Shown here: positions 1 through 6,506 of the stretch, piece after piece
Layout of the letters: each line of letters begins with the position of its first letter
Position numbering within the stretch: the stretch's first letter is position 1
Source: CAYTRS01 sp964440305
Lineage (GTDB): Bacteria > Patescibacteriota > Minisyncoccia > Moranbacterales > JAKLHP01
Length of the DNA stretch: 11,060 nucleotides
Assembly: GCA_964440305.1 (NCBI GenBank)
Contig: CAYTRS010000021.1
Span: 1-11,060, forward strand
Direction: 5' to 3'
Notes under the pieces: model-generated
What the model was told of the DNA's origin: nothing
Databases searched by the model: none
The model's input: the letters and a program-made list of their open reading frames with translations, nothing else
Program-made: the position numbers and the translations under genes

Positions 1-662
1 TGGCAAAAAAATATCTTCCCGGAACCAGTTCCGCGACTATCCGCAATGATATGGTAACGCTTGAAAAAGAAGGTTATCTGCACCAGCCCCACATCAGCTC
101 CGGACGCATACCGACTGACAAGGGATATCGCTATTTCGTGGAGAAAATAATGAAAAGGTCGGAGCTTTCGCAAAAGGAGCAGGAAAAAATGCAAAGAGAG
201 CTCCTTAAGATGAAAGCCAAAAACACTCGGCTTATGAAAACAACTACCAAACTTTTGTCTCATTTGAGCGGAAGCCTGGCAATAAGCGGAATAATGAAAA
301 AAGACGAGTTTTATGAATTCGGGATGAGCGAGCTTTTGGAACAGCCGGAATTCAAGGAAATGGACGAGGTTTGTCGGCTGGCGGAAGTTTTGGACTATAT
401 TGACGAGAAATTTGATGTTCTGTCGGAAAAGCTTAAGGGAGGCGAAACCAAGATTTTTATCGGAAAAGAAAACCCGATTGATGAAATCTCCGGATGTTCA
501 ATGATGGTTTCTCCGTACAAAACTAAAAGCGGAGAAAAAGCCATTTTGGCGCTTATTGGTCCGAAAAGAATGAAATACGCCAAAAATAAATCACTGTTGG
601 AATATATGAAAAAGATATTAAGTTCCTCAACGGTACTAATAATGTTTATAAATGTAATATAA
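1..662 (+). CDS. hrcA: HrcA heat-shock repressor, 5'-truncated by window edge, short form
   Basis: HrcA is the cytoplasmic repressor of chaperone genes and binds CIRCE operators. The frame is open from base 3 and gives 219 residues, so the gene starts before the window; the ATG at 51 is internal. The first visible residues contain the SATIRNDM recognition-helix signature of the winged helix, followed by the wing (PHISSGRIPTDKGYRYFV). A helical segment follows, including a PEF-x-EMDEV stretch, and the C-terminal IGKENPIDEISGCSMM and IGPKRMKYAKN blocks are typical of HrcA. The family is usually about 340 residues. Allowing for the missing N-terminus, I estimate about 250 here, because most of the central GAF-like part between the PEF stretch and the IGKENP block is absent. 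Both flanks are in one frame, so this is not a frameshift. The Nudix-GrpE gene starts 3 bases after the stop. A CIRCE lies upstream of dnaJ in this window. Confidence 0.93.
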   Translation, partial: AKKYLPGTSSATIRNDMVTLEKEGYLHQPHISSGRIPTDKGYRYFVEKIMKRSELSQKEQEKMQRELLKMKAKNTRLMKTTTKLLSHLSGSLAISGIMKKDEFYEFGMSELLEQPEFKEMDEVCRLAEVLDYIDEKFDVLSEKLKGGETKIFIGKENPIDEISGCSMMVSPYKTKSGEKAILALIGPKRMKYAKNKSLLEYMKKILSSSTVLIMFINVI

Positions 663-665
663 ATT

Positions 666-1535
666 ATGGATCAAGAAAGCAACGAAGGGGAAATTTCAAA
701 AAAACTTTTTGAACTTACCGTTAAGGCTGTTATTTTGAGTGAAGATGGAAAAGTTTTGATATTGAAGCGTTCTGACAGCGATCGCACCGCTCCGGGAAAA
801 TTTGATCTTCCTGGGGGGCGGATTGAAGATGGCGAAAATATAGAAGATTCTTTAGAAAGAGAAATAAAAGAAGAGCTTGGAATTGAAGTTAAAATAGGAC
901 CGATTGTTAATGTTTTTGATTTTGAAAAAGATTACCAAAAAGATGAAAATATTCCTATTCATGGAAAGGGTTTGCGATTTCTGGCTTATTATCAATGCGG
1001 AGAACTGAAGCTGAGCAATGAGCATGAATCCTTTGAGTGGTTGGAAATTGACAAAGCGATTGAAAAACTTGAATCGGAAGGCTTTGAAAAAGATAAAAGA
1101 GAAGCGCTTATTAAGGTTAAAGAATATTTGAAACTAAAAGAATCTCTTGATGGATGGAAAAGATGCCAAGCGGATTTTGAAAATTATCGCAAGCGCCAGG
1201 ATGAAATAAGAAATGATCATCAGAAATTTGTAACAGAAAGTTGCGCGATGGAAATTTTGCCGATTTTGGATAATTTCTGCATTTCAACGGAGCATATTCC
1301 GGAAGATCAAAAGAAAAGCCCATGGGTTCTCGGAATAATGCACATTCAAAGACAGCTCGAAGGAGTGCTTCAGAATTTCGCAGTAGAAGAAATAAAGGCA
1401 AAAGCCGGTGACAAGTTTGATCCGAATTTTCATGAAGCAATTTCCGGAAAAGGAACAAAGATCGCAAAAGTGGCGCAGAAGGGATATAAAATAGGAGAAA
1501 GGATAATTAGAGCAACAAAAGTAATAGTTTGTTAA
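666..1535 (+). CDS. grpE: Nudix hydrolase-GrpE fusion (DnaK nucleotide exchange factor)
   Basis: This is a 289-residue protein with two domains in one uninterrupted frame. Residues about 14-135 are a Nudix hydrolase; G51 to I73 match the Nudix box GX5EX7REUXEEXGU exactly, with R65, E66, E69 and E70 as the expected metal and catalytic residues. A charged linker or coiled coil (about 136-165) leads into a GrpE domain (about 163-289) with the ADFENYRKRQ helix, the LPILDNF motif, FDPNFHEAIS and a closing QKGYKIGERIIRATKV. GrpE releases ADP from DnaK; the Nudix part would cleave a nucleoside diphosphate linked to some group, substrate unknown. There is no in-frame ATG just before the GrpE part, so a separate GrpE is unlikely. 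It lies 3 bases after hrcA and 143 bases before dnaK, as grpE normally does. The start has no Shine-Dalgarno site; it was chosen because it is the first ATG and leaves the whole Nudix domain intact. Confidence 0.92.
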   Translation: MDQESNEGEISKKLFELTVKAVILSEDGKVLILKRSDSDRTAPGKFDLPGGRIEDGENIEDSLEREIKEELGIEVKIGPIVNVFDFEKDYQKDENIPIHGKGLRFLAYYQCGELKLSNEHESFEWLEIDKAIEKLESEGFEKDKREALIKVKEYLKLKESLDGWKRCQADFENYRKRQDEIRNDHQKFVTESCAMEILPILDNFCISTEHIPEDQKKSPWVLGIMHIQRQLEGVLQNFAVEEIKAKAGDKFDPNFHEAISGKGTKIAKVAQKGYKIGERIIRATKVIVC

Positions 1536-1556
1536 TATAATTAAAAAATATAAATT

Positions 1557-1676
1557 ATTAAATTTACAATTTTCAATTTACATTAAATTTACAATGATTT
1601 AATTTTTTCAATTAACTTAAAAATTGAAAACTGAAAATTCATTGTAAACTGTAAATTGATCATTGATAATTGAAAA
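1557..1676. repeat. Composite AT-rich inverted repeat upstream of dnaK
   Basis: The spacer between grpE and dnaK is built from repeated words. Four perfect arm pairs are nested: 1570-1578 with 1668-1676 (9 bp), 1574-1581 with 1651-1658 (8 bp), 1588-1597 with 1639-1648 (10 bp), and 1605-1613 with 1622-1630 (9 bp, 8-base loop). The first two overlap and are alternatives. A 14-base direct repeat (ATTAAATTTACAAT) also occurs at 1557-1570 and 1582-1595. The structure ends 2 bases before the dnaK ATG. It could be a degraded miniature mobile element, an intergenic repeat of the genome, or a regulatory cruciform or RNA hairpin; the sequence alone does not decide. No CIRCE is present here. Confidence 0.8.
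1642..1670 (+). promoter_or_regulatory. Candidate sigma70-type promoter for dnaK
   Basis: A -35 candidate TTGTAA (1642-1647, 4 of 6 consensus bases) is separated by 17 bases from GATAAT (1665-1670, 5 of 6). The predicted start is near 1677, leaving only about 2 bases before the dnaK ATG, so the message would be nearly leaderless. The spacer is very AT-rich and chance matches are possible. dnaK may also be read through from hrcA-grpE. Confidence 0.4.
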
Positions 1677-1678
1677 AT

Positions 1679-3652
1679 ATGTCAAAAATATTAGGAATTG
1701 ATCTGGGAACTACGAACTCCGCGATGGCAGTGGTAATCGGAGGAAAGCCGGAAATAGTGGAAAATAAAGAAGGAGCCAGAACAACTCCTTCAATGGTTGC
1801 GATGTCAAAAAGCAATGAAAGGCTGGTCGGACTTTTGGCAAAACGCCAAGCTGTCACCAATCCGGGAAATACTTTGTTTTCCATAAAGAGGCTTATCGGA
1901 AGAAGTTTTGACGATCCGGAAGTTCAAAGAGATTTGAAGCTGATGCCTTATAAGATCAAAAAATCAAACGGAGGGGTTTTGATTGAGATGGCCGGAAAAG
2001 ATTATACTCCGCAGGAAATTTCCGCGATGATTCTTCAGAAATTAAAACAAGATGCGGAAGACAAGCTTGGAGAAAAAATAACTGAAGCGGTGATTACCGT
2101 TCCGGCATATTTTGACGATTCCCAGAGAAAAGCGACCAAAGAAGCTGGTGAAATTGCAGGACTCAATGTCAAAAGAATAATCAACGAGCCGACTGCAGCC
2201 GCATTGGCATATGGTTTTGACAAGAAAAAGGATGAAAAAATAGCCGTATATGACCTTGGAGGAGGAACTTATGACATTTCTATTCTTGAAGTTTCGGAAG
2301 ATACGGTTGAAGTAAAATCCACCAACGGAGATACGCATCTTGGAGGAGATGATTTTGATCAAAGGATAATCACTTGGATAATTGACGAATTCAAAAAACA
2401 GGAAGGAATAGATCTTGGAAAAGATCCTTTGGCGCTTCAGAGAATCAAGGAAGCGGCAGAAAAAGCCAAGATTGAACTTTCCACTGCCGTGGAAAGTGAA
2501 ATAAACCAGCCATTCATCACCAGCGATGCAAACGGACCAAAGCACTTGGTGTTGAAAATGACAAGAGCTAAGCTTGAAGATCTGGTTGGAGATTTGGTTG
2601 AAAAAACTCTTGAGCCGATGAAAAAAGCTCTTTCAGACGCAAAACTGGAAGCCAAAGACATAAATGAAATAGTAATGGTTGGAGGAATGACCAGAATGCC
2701 TTTGGTTATCCAGACTGTTGAAAAATTTTTCGGAAAAAAACCCAATGCATCAGTGAATCCTGACGAGGTAGTGGCTGTTGGAGCCGCAATTCAAGGAGGA
2801 GTTTTGGAAGGATCAGTAAAAGACGTTTTGCTTTTGGATGTCACTCCTTTGACTTTCGGAATTGAAACTTTGGGTGGAATTTCCACGCCTCTTATTTCCC
2901 GAAACACAACGATTCCGACTTCCAAATCGCAAGTATTTTCCACCGCTGCCGATAACCAGCCGAGCGTGGAAATTCATGTGCTTCAGGGGGAACGTGAAAT
3001 GGCGGCAGATAATAAGACCTTGGGGAGGTTTATTCTTGACGGCATTCCGCCATCACCAAGAGGAATTCCTCAAATTGAAGTCACTTTTGACATAGACGCG
3101 AACGGAATTTTGAATGTTACCGCCAAAGACAAGGCTACCGGCAAATCGCAATCAATCCGCATTGAAGCCTCCAGCGGACTTTCCAAAGAAGAAATTGAAA
3201 AGATGAAGAAAGATGCGGAAATTCATGCTGAAGAAGATAAGAAAAAGAAAGAAGCAGTTGAGACAAAAAATATGGCGGATACTTTGGTTTACACTACTGA
3301 AAAAGCTTTGAGGGATGCGGGAGAAAAAATTTCCGCTGATAAGAAAAAGCCGGTAGAAGAAAAAATTGAAGCGCTCAAGAAAGTGAAGGACGGAGATGAT
3401 ATAGAATCAATCAAAAAGGCTACTCAAGAACTTTCGGAAGCCGCGCAAAAGATCGGACAGGAACTCTACTCCGCCTCTTCGGCGGACAAGTCTGCCTCTT
3501 CGGCAGGCGAGCAAGCTGCACAGGGCGAGCAAGCAAAAGAAGGACAGGGCGCTAGCCAGTCAGAAGCCTCGGCTAAGGATGGAGAAGTCAAAGATGCGGA
3601 AGTTGAGAAGGATGAGAAAAAAGACGAGAAGAAAGACGAAGATAAAAAGTAA
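1679..3652 (+). CDS. dnaK: Molecular chaperone DnaK (Hsp70)
   Basis: This is an ATP-driven cytoplasmic chaperone of 657 residues. The ATG at 1679 gives the canonical MSKILGIDLGTTNS start; an upstream TTG at 1670 would add only three residues and is rejected. The nucleotide-binding domain (1-380) shows the phosphate-1 motif GIDLGTTNS, K70, VPAYFDDSQRKAT, NEPTAAALAYG, DLGGGTYDIS (T197), GGDDFD and VGGMTRMP. The segment at about 80-105 is present, as in Gram-negative-type DnaK and unlike Bacillus. The linker VLLLDVTP (383-390) precedes the beta substrate-binding domain (about 391-500) and the helical lid (about 501-595). The tail (596-657) is low-complexity, Ala/Ser/Gln then Lys/Glu/Asp, and contains two DNA hairpins (see 3470-3506). 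No Shine-Dalgarno site precedes it. It works with the GrpE upstream and the DnaJ downstream, and a terminator follows directly. Confidence 0.98.
   Translation: MSKILGIDLGTTNSAMAVVIGGKPEIVENKEGARTTPSMVAMSKSNERLVGLLAKRQAVTNPGNTLFSIKRLIGRSFDDPEVQRDLKLMPYKIKKSNGGVLIEMAGKDYTPQEISAMILQKLKQDAEDKLGEKITEAVITVPAYFDDSQRKATKEAGEIAGLNVKRIINEPTAAALAYGFDKKKDEKIAVYDLGGGTYDISILEVSEDTVEVKSTNGDTHLGGDDFDQRIITWIIDEFKKQEGIDLGKDPLALQRIKEAAEKAKIELSTAVESEINQPFITSDANGPKHLVLKMTRAKLEDLVGDLVEKTLEPMKKALSDAKLEAKDINEIVMVGGMTRMPLVIQTVEKFFGKKPNASVNPDEVVAVGAAIQGGVLEGSVKDVLLLDVTPLTFGIETLGGISTPLISRNTTIPTSKSQVFSTAADNQPSVEIHVLQGEREMAADNKTLGRFILDGIPPSPRGIPQIEVTFDIDANGILNVTAKDKATGKSQSIRIEASSGLSKEEIEKMKKDAEIHAEEDKKKKEAVETKNMADTLVYTTEKALRDAGEKISADKKKPVEEKIEALKKVKDGDDIESIKKATQELSEAAQKIGQELYSASSADKSASSAGEQAAQGEQAKEGQGASQSEASAKDGEVKDAEVEKDEKKDEKKDEDKK
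3470..3534 (+). repeat. Twin palindromes and short direct repeats inside the dnaK tail
   Basis: Two hairpins share the loop TCTTC: a perfect stem TCCGCC/GGCGGA (3470-3475 and 3481-3486) and CTGCC/GGCAG (3492-3496 and 3502-3506). They encode two SASSA units in the same frame. Next to them GGCGAGCAAGC occurs twice (3506-3516 and 3524-3534), encoding two GEQA units. The stretch is visibly more GC-rich than the surrounding gene. It resembles an in-frame insertion of short palindromic repeat DNA into a disordered tail, or local duplication. Confidence 0.75.
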
Positions 3653-3660
3653 ATAACTTC

Positions 3661-3690
3661 AAAGAGCGGGGAAACAATTCTCCGCTTTTT
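3661..3690 (+). terminator. Rho-independent terminator after dnaK
   Basis: The stem AGCGGGGA (3665-3672) pairs with TCTCCGCT (3679-3686) over 8 bp with one G-T wobble and a 6-base loop, followed by a T-tract ending at 3690. It starts 8 bases after the dnaK stop and separates dnaK from the next gene. Confidence 0.85.
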
Positions 3691-3718
3691 GTTAATAGAG
3701 GACGGTTTGTGTTAAAAT
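3689..3718 (+). promoter_or_regulatory. Candidate promoter of the membrane protein gene
   Basis: An extended -10 element TGTTAAAAT (3710-3718; TAAAAT at 3713-3718) is preceded by TTGTTA (3689-3694) with an 18-base spacer. The predicted start is near 3725, about 10 bases before the chosen ATG. The -35 overlaps the T-tract of the dnaK terminator, which supports a new transcription unit starting here. Confidence 0.5.
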
Positions 3719-3734
3719 AAGAGTGCAAACAAAA

Positions 3735-4805
3735 ATGAAAAAACAAATAATAAAAATGATTCTGCTTTCTTTGTTGGTTATTTTTTCTTTTTTCAGCTGG
3801 AAGGCGGTGAATGATGTGATTGCCATTCCCGGAGCAAGCGACTGGGTTTTGCCGATAATTTGGGCGTCGGTTTTTTTCCTAGTTTGGTATTTAAGCATCA
3901 TTCTGATTGAGGAAAAATATATTTTAATCACGGCGACGCTTTTTTGTTTTCTTTTAAGCTTGTTTTTTGTTTTTACCTTTTGGCACGCTCTTATAATCTT
4001 TTTGAGTTTTTTCATATCCATTGTAGGAATATGGGAGATAAAAAAAGATCTCAAATTAAACATAAAAGTGAATGCCGGAAAAAGTATAACTGCTGGGAAG
4101 AGATTTCTGATTCTGGCAATCGCGATTGCCATTTCAAGCCATTACTATTTTTCAGTTTATGAAAGGGAAGTCCAGGAAATAATTCCTTTTTCAAAAAACA
4201 GCCAAATAATGGGGAAAATCACTTCCCAAGTTTTGGGATATGTTTATCCTGAATTTAAAAGCATATCCAATGAAGACATTTCGGTTGATCAATTTCTTCT
4301 TCAGATTCAAAAGGAGCAAATGAAGGATTTCAACGGAGATCTGTCAAAAAACAGCTTGATTGAGGAGGCCATAAGCAATCAATTGGGAGATTCTGCTACC
4401 GAAAAACAAAAAGAGGAAATAAAAAAAGAAACATTGGAAAAGCTTGAAAGCACTAACTCCGAAATCTTAAAAGCCAATGAAATGATAATGCTTGAAGAGA
4501 GTCGCAAACAGCTTTCTCAAATGGTCGGAAAAGACCTGTCCGGAGAGGAGCGGATGGGAGATATTTTTTCAGAAATGCTTAACCGAAGACTGACCGCTTT
4601 TTTCCAAAAAGATAATGTCAGCTCGGGAAACATCTCTTTTCTGCCTCTTTTTCTGGCACTGATTCTTTTTCTAACCCTCATTCCCCTAGGATCGCTTCTC
4701 AACATATTCTGGATTTTGGCCTTAAAATTAGTTTTCTTTATATTTATAAAATCCGGCTTGGTGACTATTTCCAAAATCCCGGCGGAAGTTGAGATAATTG
4801 AATAA
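3735..4805 (+). CDS. Hypothetical multi-pass membrane protein between dnaK and dnaJ
   Basis: I do not recognise this family. From the ATG at 3735 it has 356 residues; a GTG at 3723 in the same frame would add four. By eye there are five hydrophobic segments in the N-terminal part (about 5-22, 36-57, 62-81, 83-100, 123-140), then a soluble, acidic and Lys/Glu-rich region (about 141-298) with likely coiled-coil helices at 185-265, then two more membrane segments (299-318 and 320-342). There are no enzyme motifs and almost no cysteines. No clear Shine-Dalgarno site precedes the start. It lies inside the chaperone cluster but follows the dnaK terminator and has its own candidate promoter, so it need not share heat-shock control. 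A role in membrane stress is only a guess from location. Confidence 0.85.
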   Translation: MKKQIIKMILLSLLVIFSFFSWKAVNDVIAIPGASDWVLPIIWASVFFLVWYLSIILIEEKYILITATLFCFLLSLFFVFTFWHALIIFLSFFISIVGIWEIKKDLKLNIKVNAGKSITAGKRFLILAIAIAISSHYYFSVYEREVQEIIPFSKNSQIMGKITSQVLGYVYPEFKSISNEDISVDQFLLQIQKEQMKDFNGDLSKNSLIEEAISNQLGDSATEKQKEEIKKETLEKLESTNSEILKANEMIMLEESRKQLSQMVGKDLSGEERMGDIFSEMLNRRLTAFFQKDNVSSGNISFLPLFLALILFLTLIPLGSLLNIFWILALKLVFFIFIKSGLVTISKIPAEVEIIE

Positions 4806-4816
4806 CTCTTTAAATT
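4789..4816 (+). promoter_or_regulatory. Candidate dnaJ promoter ahead of CIRCE
   Basis: TTGAGA (4789-4794, 5 of 6 bases of the -35 consensus) lies 16 bases before TAAATT (4811-4816, 4 of 6). The predicted transcription start, near 4823, falls just before the CIRCE at 4827. That is a usual operator position, where bound HrcA blocks transcription. The -35 overlaps the last codons of the membrane protein gene. The leader to the dnaJ ATG would be about 155 bases. Confidence 0.45.
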
Positions 4817-4826
4817 AAGTCTTTCT

Positions 4827-4853
4827 TTAGCACTCGTCATCTACGATTGCTAA
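4827..4853. promoter_or_regulatory. CIRCE operator (HrcA binding site) for dnaJ
   Basis: The CIRCE consensus is TTAGCACTC, 9 bases, GAGTGCTAA. Here the left half is perfect (4827-4835), the spacer is exactly 9 bases (4836-4844), and the right half is GATTGCTAA (4845-4853), 8 of 9. HrcA, encoded at the window start, binds this element and releases it on heat shock. It is the only CIRCE seen in the window; neither grpE nor dnaK has one directly upstream. Confidence 0.93.
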
Positions 4854-4882
4854 TTTTTTATTTTAATGATAGACTTGCAATA

Positions 4883-4975
4883 AAGCGACACTAATCCACG
4901 AATACATACAAATGCCGCGAATATATTTGAGATTTTTCGTGTCATTCGCATGTAATTTGTAGTTTTGCATCGCTT
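4883..4975. repeat. Long imperfect inverted repeat in the dnaJ leader
   Basis: The leader between CIRCE and dnaJ folds back on itself. AAGCGA (4883-4888) pairs with TCGCTT (4970-4975), and further pairing continues inward through 4898-4903 with 4955-4960, ACAT 4904-4907 with ATGT 4950-4953, AATG 4911-4914 with CATT 4943-4946, and CGCGAA 4916-4921 with 4936-4941 (one G-T wobble). One single-base bulge and scattered mismatches interrupt it. The hairpin ends 2 bases before the dnaJ ATG. It may be a relic of a miniature inverted-repeat element or an RNA structure controlling dnaJ translation. Confidence 0.75.
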
Positions 4976-4977
4976 AT

Positions 4978-6084
4978 ATGAAGGATTATTATGAATTATT
5001 GGGAATTTCCAAGAGCGCTTCGGAAGATGAAATCAAAAAAGCGTATCGGAAGCTTGCCCACAAATATCATCCTGACAAATCTGGAGGGGATGAAAAAAAA
5101 TTTAAGGAAATAAATGAAGCTTATCAGGTTCTTTCCGATAAGGCTAAGCGCGCGCAATATGACCAATTTGGGCAGACTTTTGAAGGCGGAGGATTTCAGG
5201 GTCAAGGCGGACAAGGATTTGGCGGATTCGATTTTAGCGGATTTCAGGGATTTGGACAGCAATCTGGGTGGAATTTTGAGGATATGGGATTTGAAGACGT
5301 ATTTTCTGATATCTTCGGAGGCGGATTTGGAAAAAGCGGGAGGCGCAAAAGCAAAAAGGCCGGGCGCGATATTCAGGTTGATATTGAGATTTCCTTTGAA
5401 GAAATGGTGTGGGGAGCGCAAAAAGCTTTAAACTTATACAAATCTTCTGTTTGCACTCGCTGTCATGGAACCGGCGGAGATCCGGGATCGGGCAAAAAAA
5501 CCTGCCCAACCTGCAAAGGATCGGGACAGATAAAAAAAACGTCCCGAAGCTTTTTCGGATCGTTTACCCAAGTATCCAACTGCCCAGAATGCGAAGGTGC
5601 TGGGGAAATTTATGAAAAAAAATGCTCCGAGTGCGGAGGAGACGGAAAGGTCAAAAGGGAAGAAAAAATAGAGGTTCGAATACCGGCAGGAATCCAAGAA
5701 GGACAGACTATTTCAATTAAAGGACGCGGGGAAGCAGGAGGGAAAGGCGCTCCAGCAGGAGATCTTTATATAAACATCCGCATTAAGCCCCGTCCAGGAT
5801 TCAGAAGACAGGGAAACGACATATCTTCCTTTGAATATATTTCATTTTCCCAAGCGGTTTTGGGAGATAAAATCAGCATTGAAACGATAGATGGACCGGT
5901 TAAAATAAAAATTCCTTCCGGAACCCAGTCGGGAACCATTTTTAAAATCAGGGGCAGGGGAGTCCCATCCCTTGAGGGAGGACACCGCGGAGATCATTTG
6001 GCAAAAGTGATTGTCAGAATTCCCAAAAGCGTCTCCCGGGAAGAAAAGGACCTAATTGAAAAATTAAAAGAACTGGGAAAATAG
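4978..6084 (+). CDS. dnaJ: Co-chaperone DnaJ (Hsp40, type I)
   Basis: DnaJ delivers unfolded substrates to DnaK and stimulates its ATPase in the cytoplasm. The 368-residue protein is full length and has all type I parts. The J domain is residues 1-65 with HPD at 31-33; the Gly/Phe-rich linker is about 66-119. The zinc region has four CxxCxGxG repeats starting at C159, C176, C202 and C216. Two C-terminal beta-barrel substrate-binding domains follow to about 350. The start is set by the canonical MKDYYELLGIS opening; there is no Shine-Dalgarno site upstream, and a long inverted repeat ends 2 bases before the ATG. A CIRCE 125 bases upstream indicates HrcA control separate from dnaK. A strong terminator follows the stop immediately. 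Confidence 0.98.
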   Translation: MKDYYELLGISKSASEDEIKKAYRKLAHKYHPDKSGGDEKKFKEINEAYQVLSDKAKRAQYDQFGQTFEGGGFQGQGGQGFGGFDFSGFQGFGQQSGWNFEDMGFEDVFSDIFGGGFGKSGRRKSKKAGRDIQVDIEISFEEMVWGAQKALNLYKSSVCTRCHGTGGDPGSGKKTCPTCKGSGQIKKTSRSFFGSFTQVSNCPECEGAGEIYEKKCSECGGDGKVKREEKIEVRIPAGIQEGQTISIKGRGEAGGKGAPAGDLYINIRIKPRPGFRRQGNDISSFEYISFSQAVLGDKISIETIDGPVKIKIPSGTQSGTIFKIRGRGVPSLEGGHRGDHLAKVIVRIPKSVSREEKDLIEKLKELGK

Positions 6085-6112
6085 AAAAGGCTTCGTGACG
6101 GAAGCCTTTTTT
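6085..6112. terminator. Bidirectional terminator between dnaJ and the minus-strand gene
   Basis: A perfect 10-bp stem AAAAGGCTTC (6085-6094) with GAAGCCTTTT (6101-6110) and a 6-base loop is followed by T residues to 6112 on the + strand. The leading A-run gives a T-run on the minus strand, so it can also end transcription of the convergent gene at 6135-6413. It starts directly after the dnaJ stop. Confidence 0.9.
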
Positions 6113-6134
6113 GCATTTTTACGAAGGCGAAAAA

Positions 6135-6413
6135 TCAAATTTCAGTTATTTTAGTATTCAGCGGATGGATTACTGACTTATAAAGAAGCCAATGGTCCAT
6201 AGGAAAATCAAATCCCATTTTTCGAGATTCGTCAAAAAATATTTCACACATTTCCCATATATGATAACTCTGCTGCTTTCCCAAGACTATCTTTCTGTAG
6301 TTAACCTTTCCCACTTCAGAGGATATTCTGATTGCCAAGCTTAAAATATTTTCACCAGCTTGTCCGCTATTTAATATCTTTTCTATTTCTTTTTCATAAA
6401 ATTTTTCGCCCAT
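6135..6413 (-). CDS. Small hypothetical protein, 92 residues
   Basis: I do not recognise this protein. It is the only minus-strand gene in the window. Its start is well supported by a strong Shine-Dalgarno sequence (GGAAGGAGGG, 6430-6421 on the minus strand) 7 bases before the ATG, and it ends facing the dnaJ terminator, which can serve both directions. The product is a soluble, mixed-charge, probably mostly helical protein: an N-terminal Lys/Glu helix (about 3-15), a middle segment with a YRKIV/SYHIWEMCEIFFDE stretch rich in aromatic residues (about 39-63), and a C-terminal part with DFPMDHWLLYKS. It has no signal peptide, no membrane segment and a single cysteine. No catalytic motif is evident. 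Confidence 0.75.
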   Translation of the reverse strand: MGEKFYEKEIEKILNSGQAGENILSLAIRISSEVGKVNYRKIVLGKQQSYHIWEMCEIFFDESRKMGFDFPMDHWLLYKSVIHPLNTKITEI

Positions 6414-6420
6414 AAATAAT

Positions 6421-6441
6421 CCCTCCTTCCATTATATTTTA
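6421..6441 (-). promoter_or_regulatory. -10 candidates and strong ribosome binding site of the minus-strand gene
   Basis: On the minus strand, overlapping -10 boxes TAAAAT (6441-6436) and TATAAT (6436-6431) precede the Shine-Dalgarno sequence GGAAGGAGGG (6430-6421). A start from TATAAT (near 6424) would cut into the Shine-Dalgarno site; a start from TAAAAT (near 6429) would keep it. No convincing -35 was found. The ribosome site itself is clear. Confidence 0.6.
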
Positions 6442-6506
6442 TTAAATAACAATCCTGAGAAGCTTACTCAATACTTTTGTCATAAAAAAATCAAACAAAC
6501 AAGCTA

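Noticed and set aside
1..662. HrcA as a pseudogene
   Set aside because: The central segment is missing but both flanking blocks are in one open frame with conserved motifs, consistent with a functional short form.
1670..1678. TTG start for dnaK three codons upstream of the ATG
   Set aside because: The DnaK family begins MSKILGIDLGTTNS, which matches the ATG at 1679; the extra codons lie in the inverted-repeat region.
2042..2545. Long minus-strand frames opposite dnaK
   Set aside because: They mirror the codon pattern of dnaK, have no ribosome site or known motif, and overlap a certain gene.
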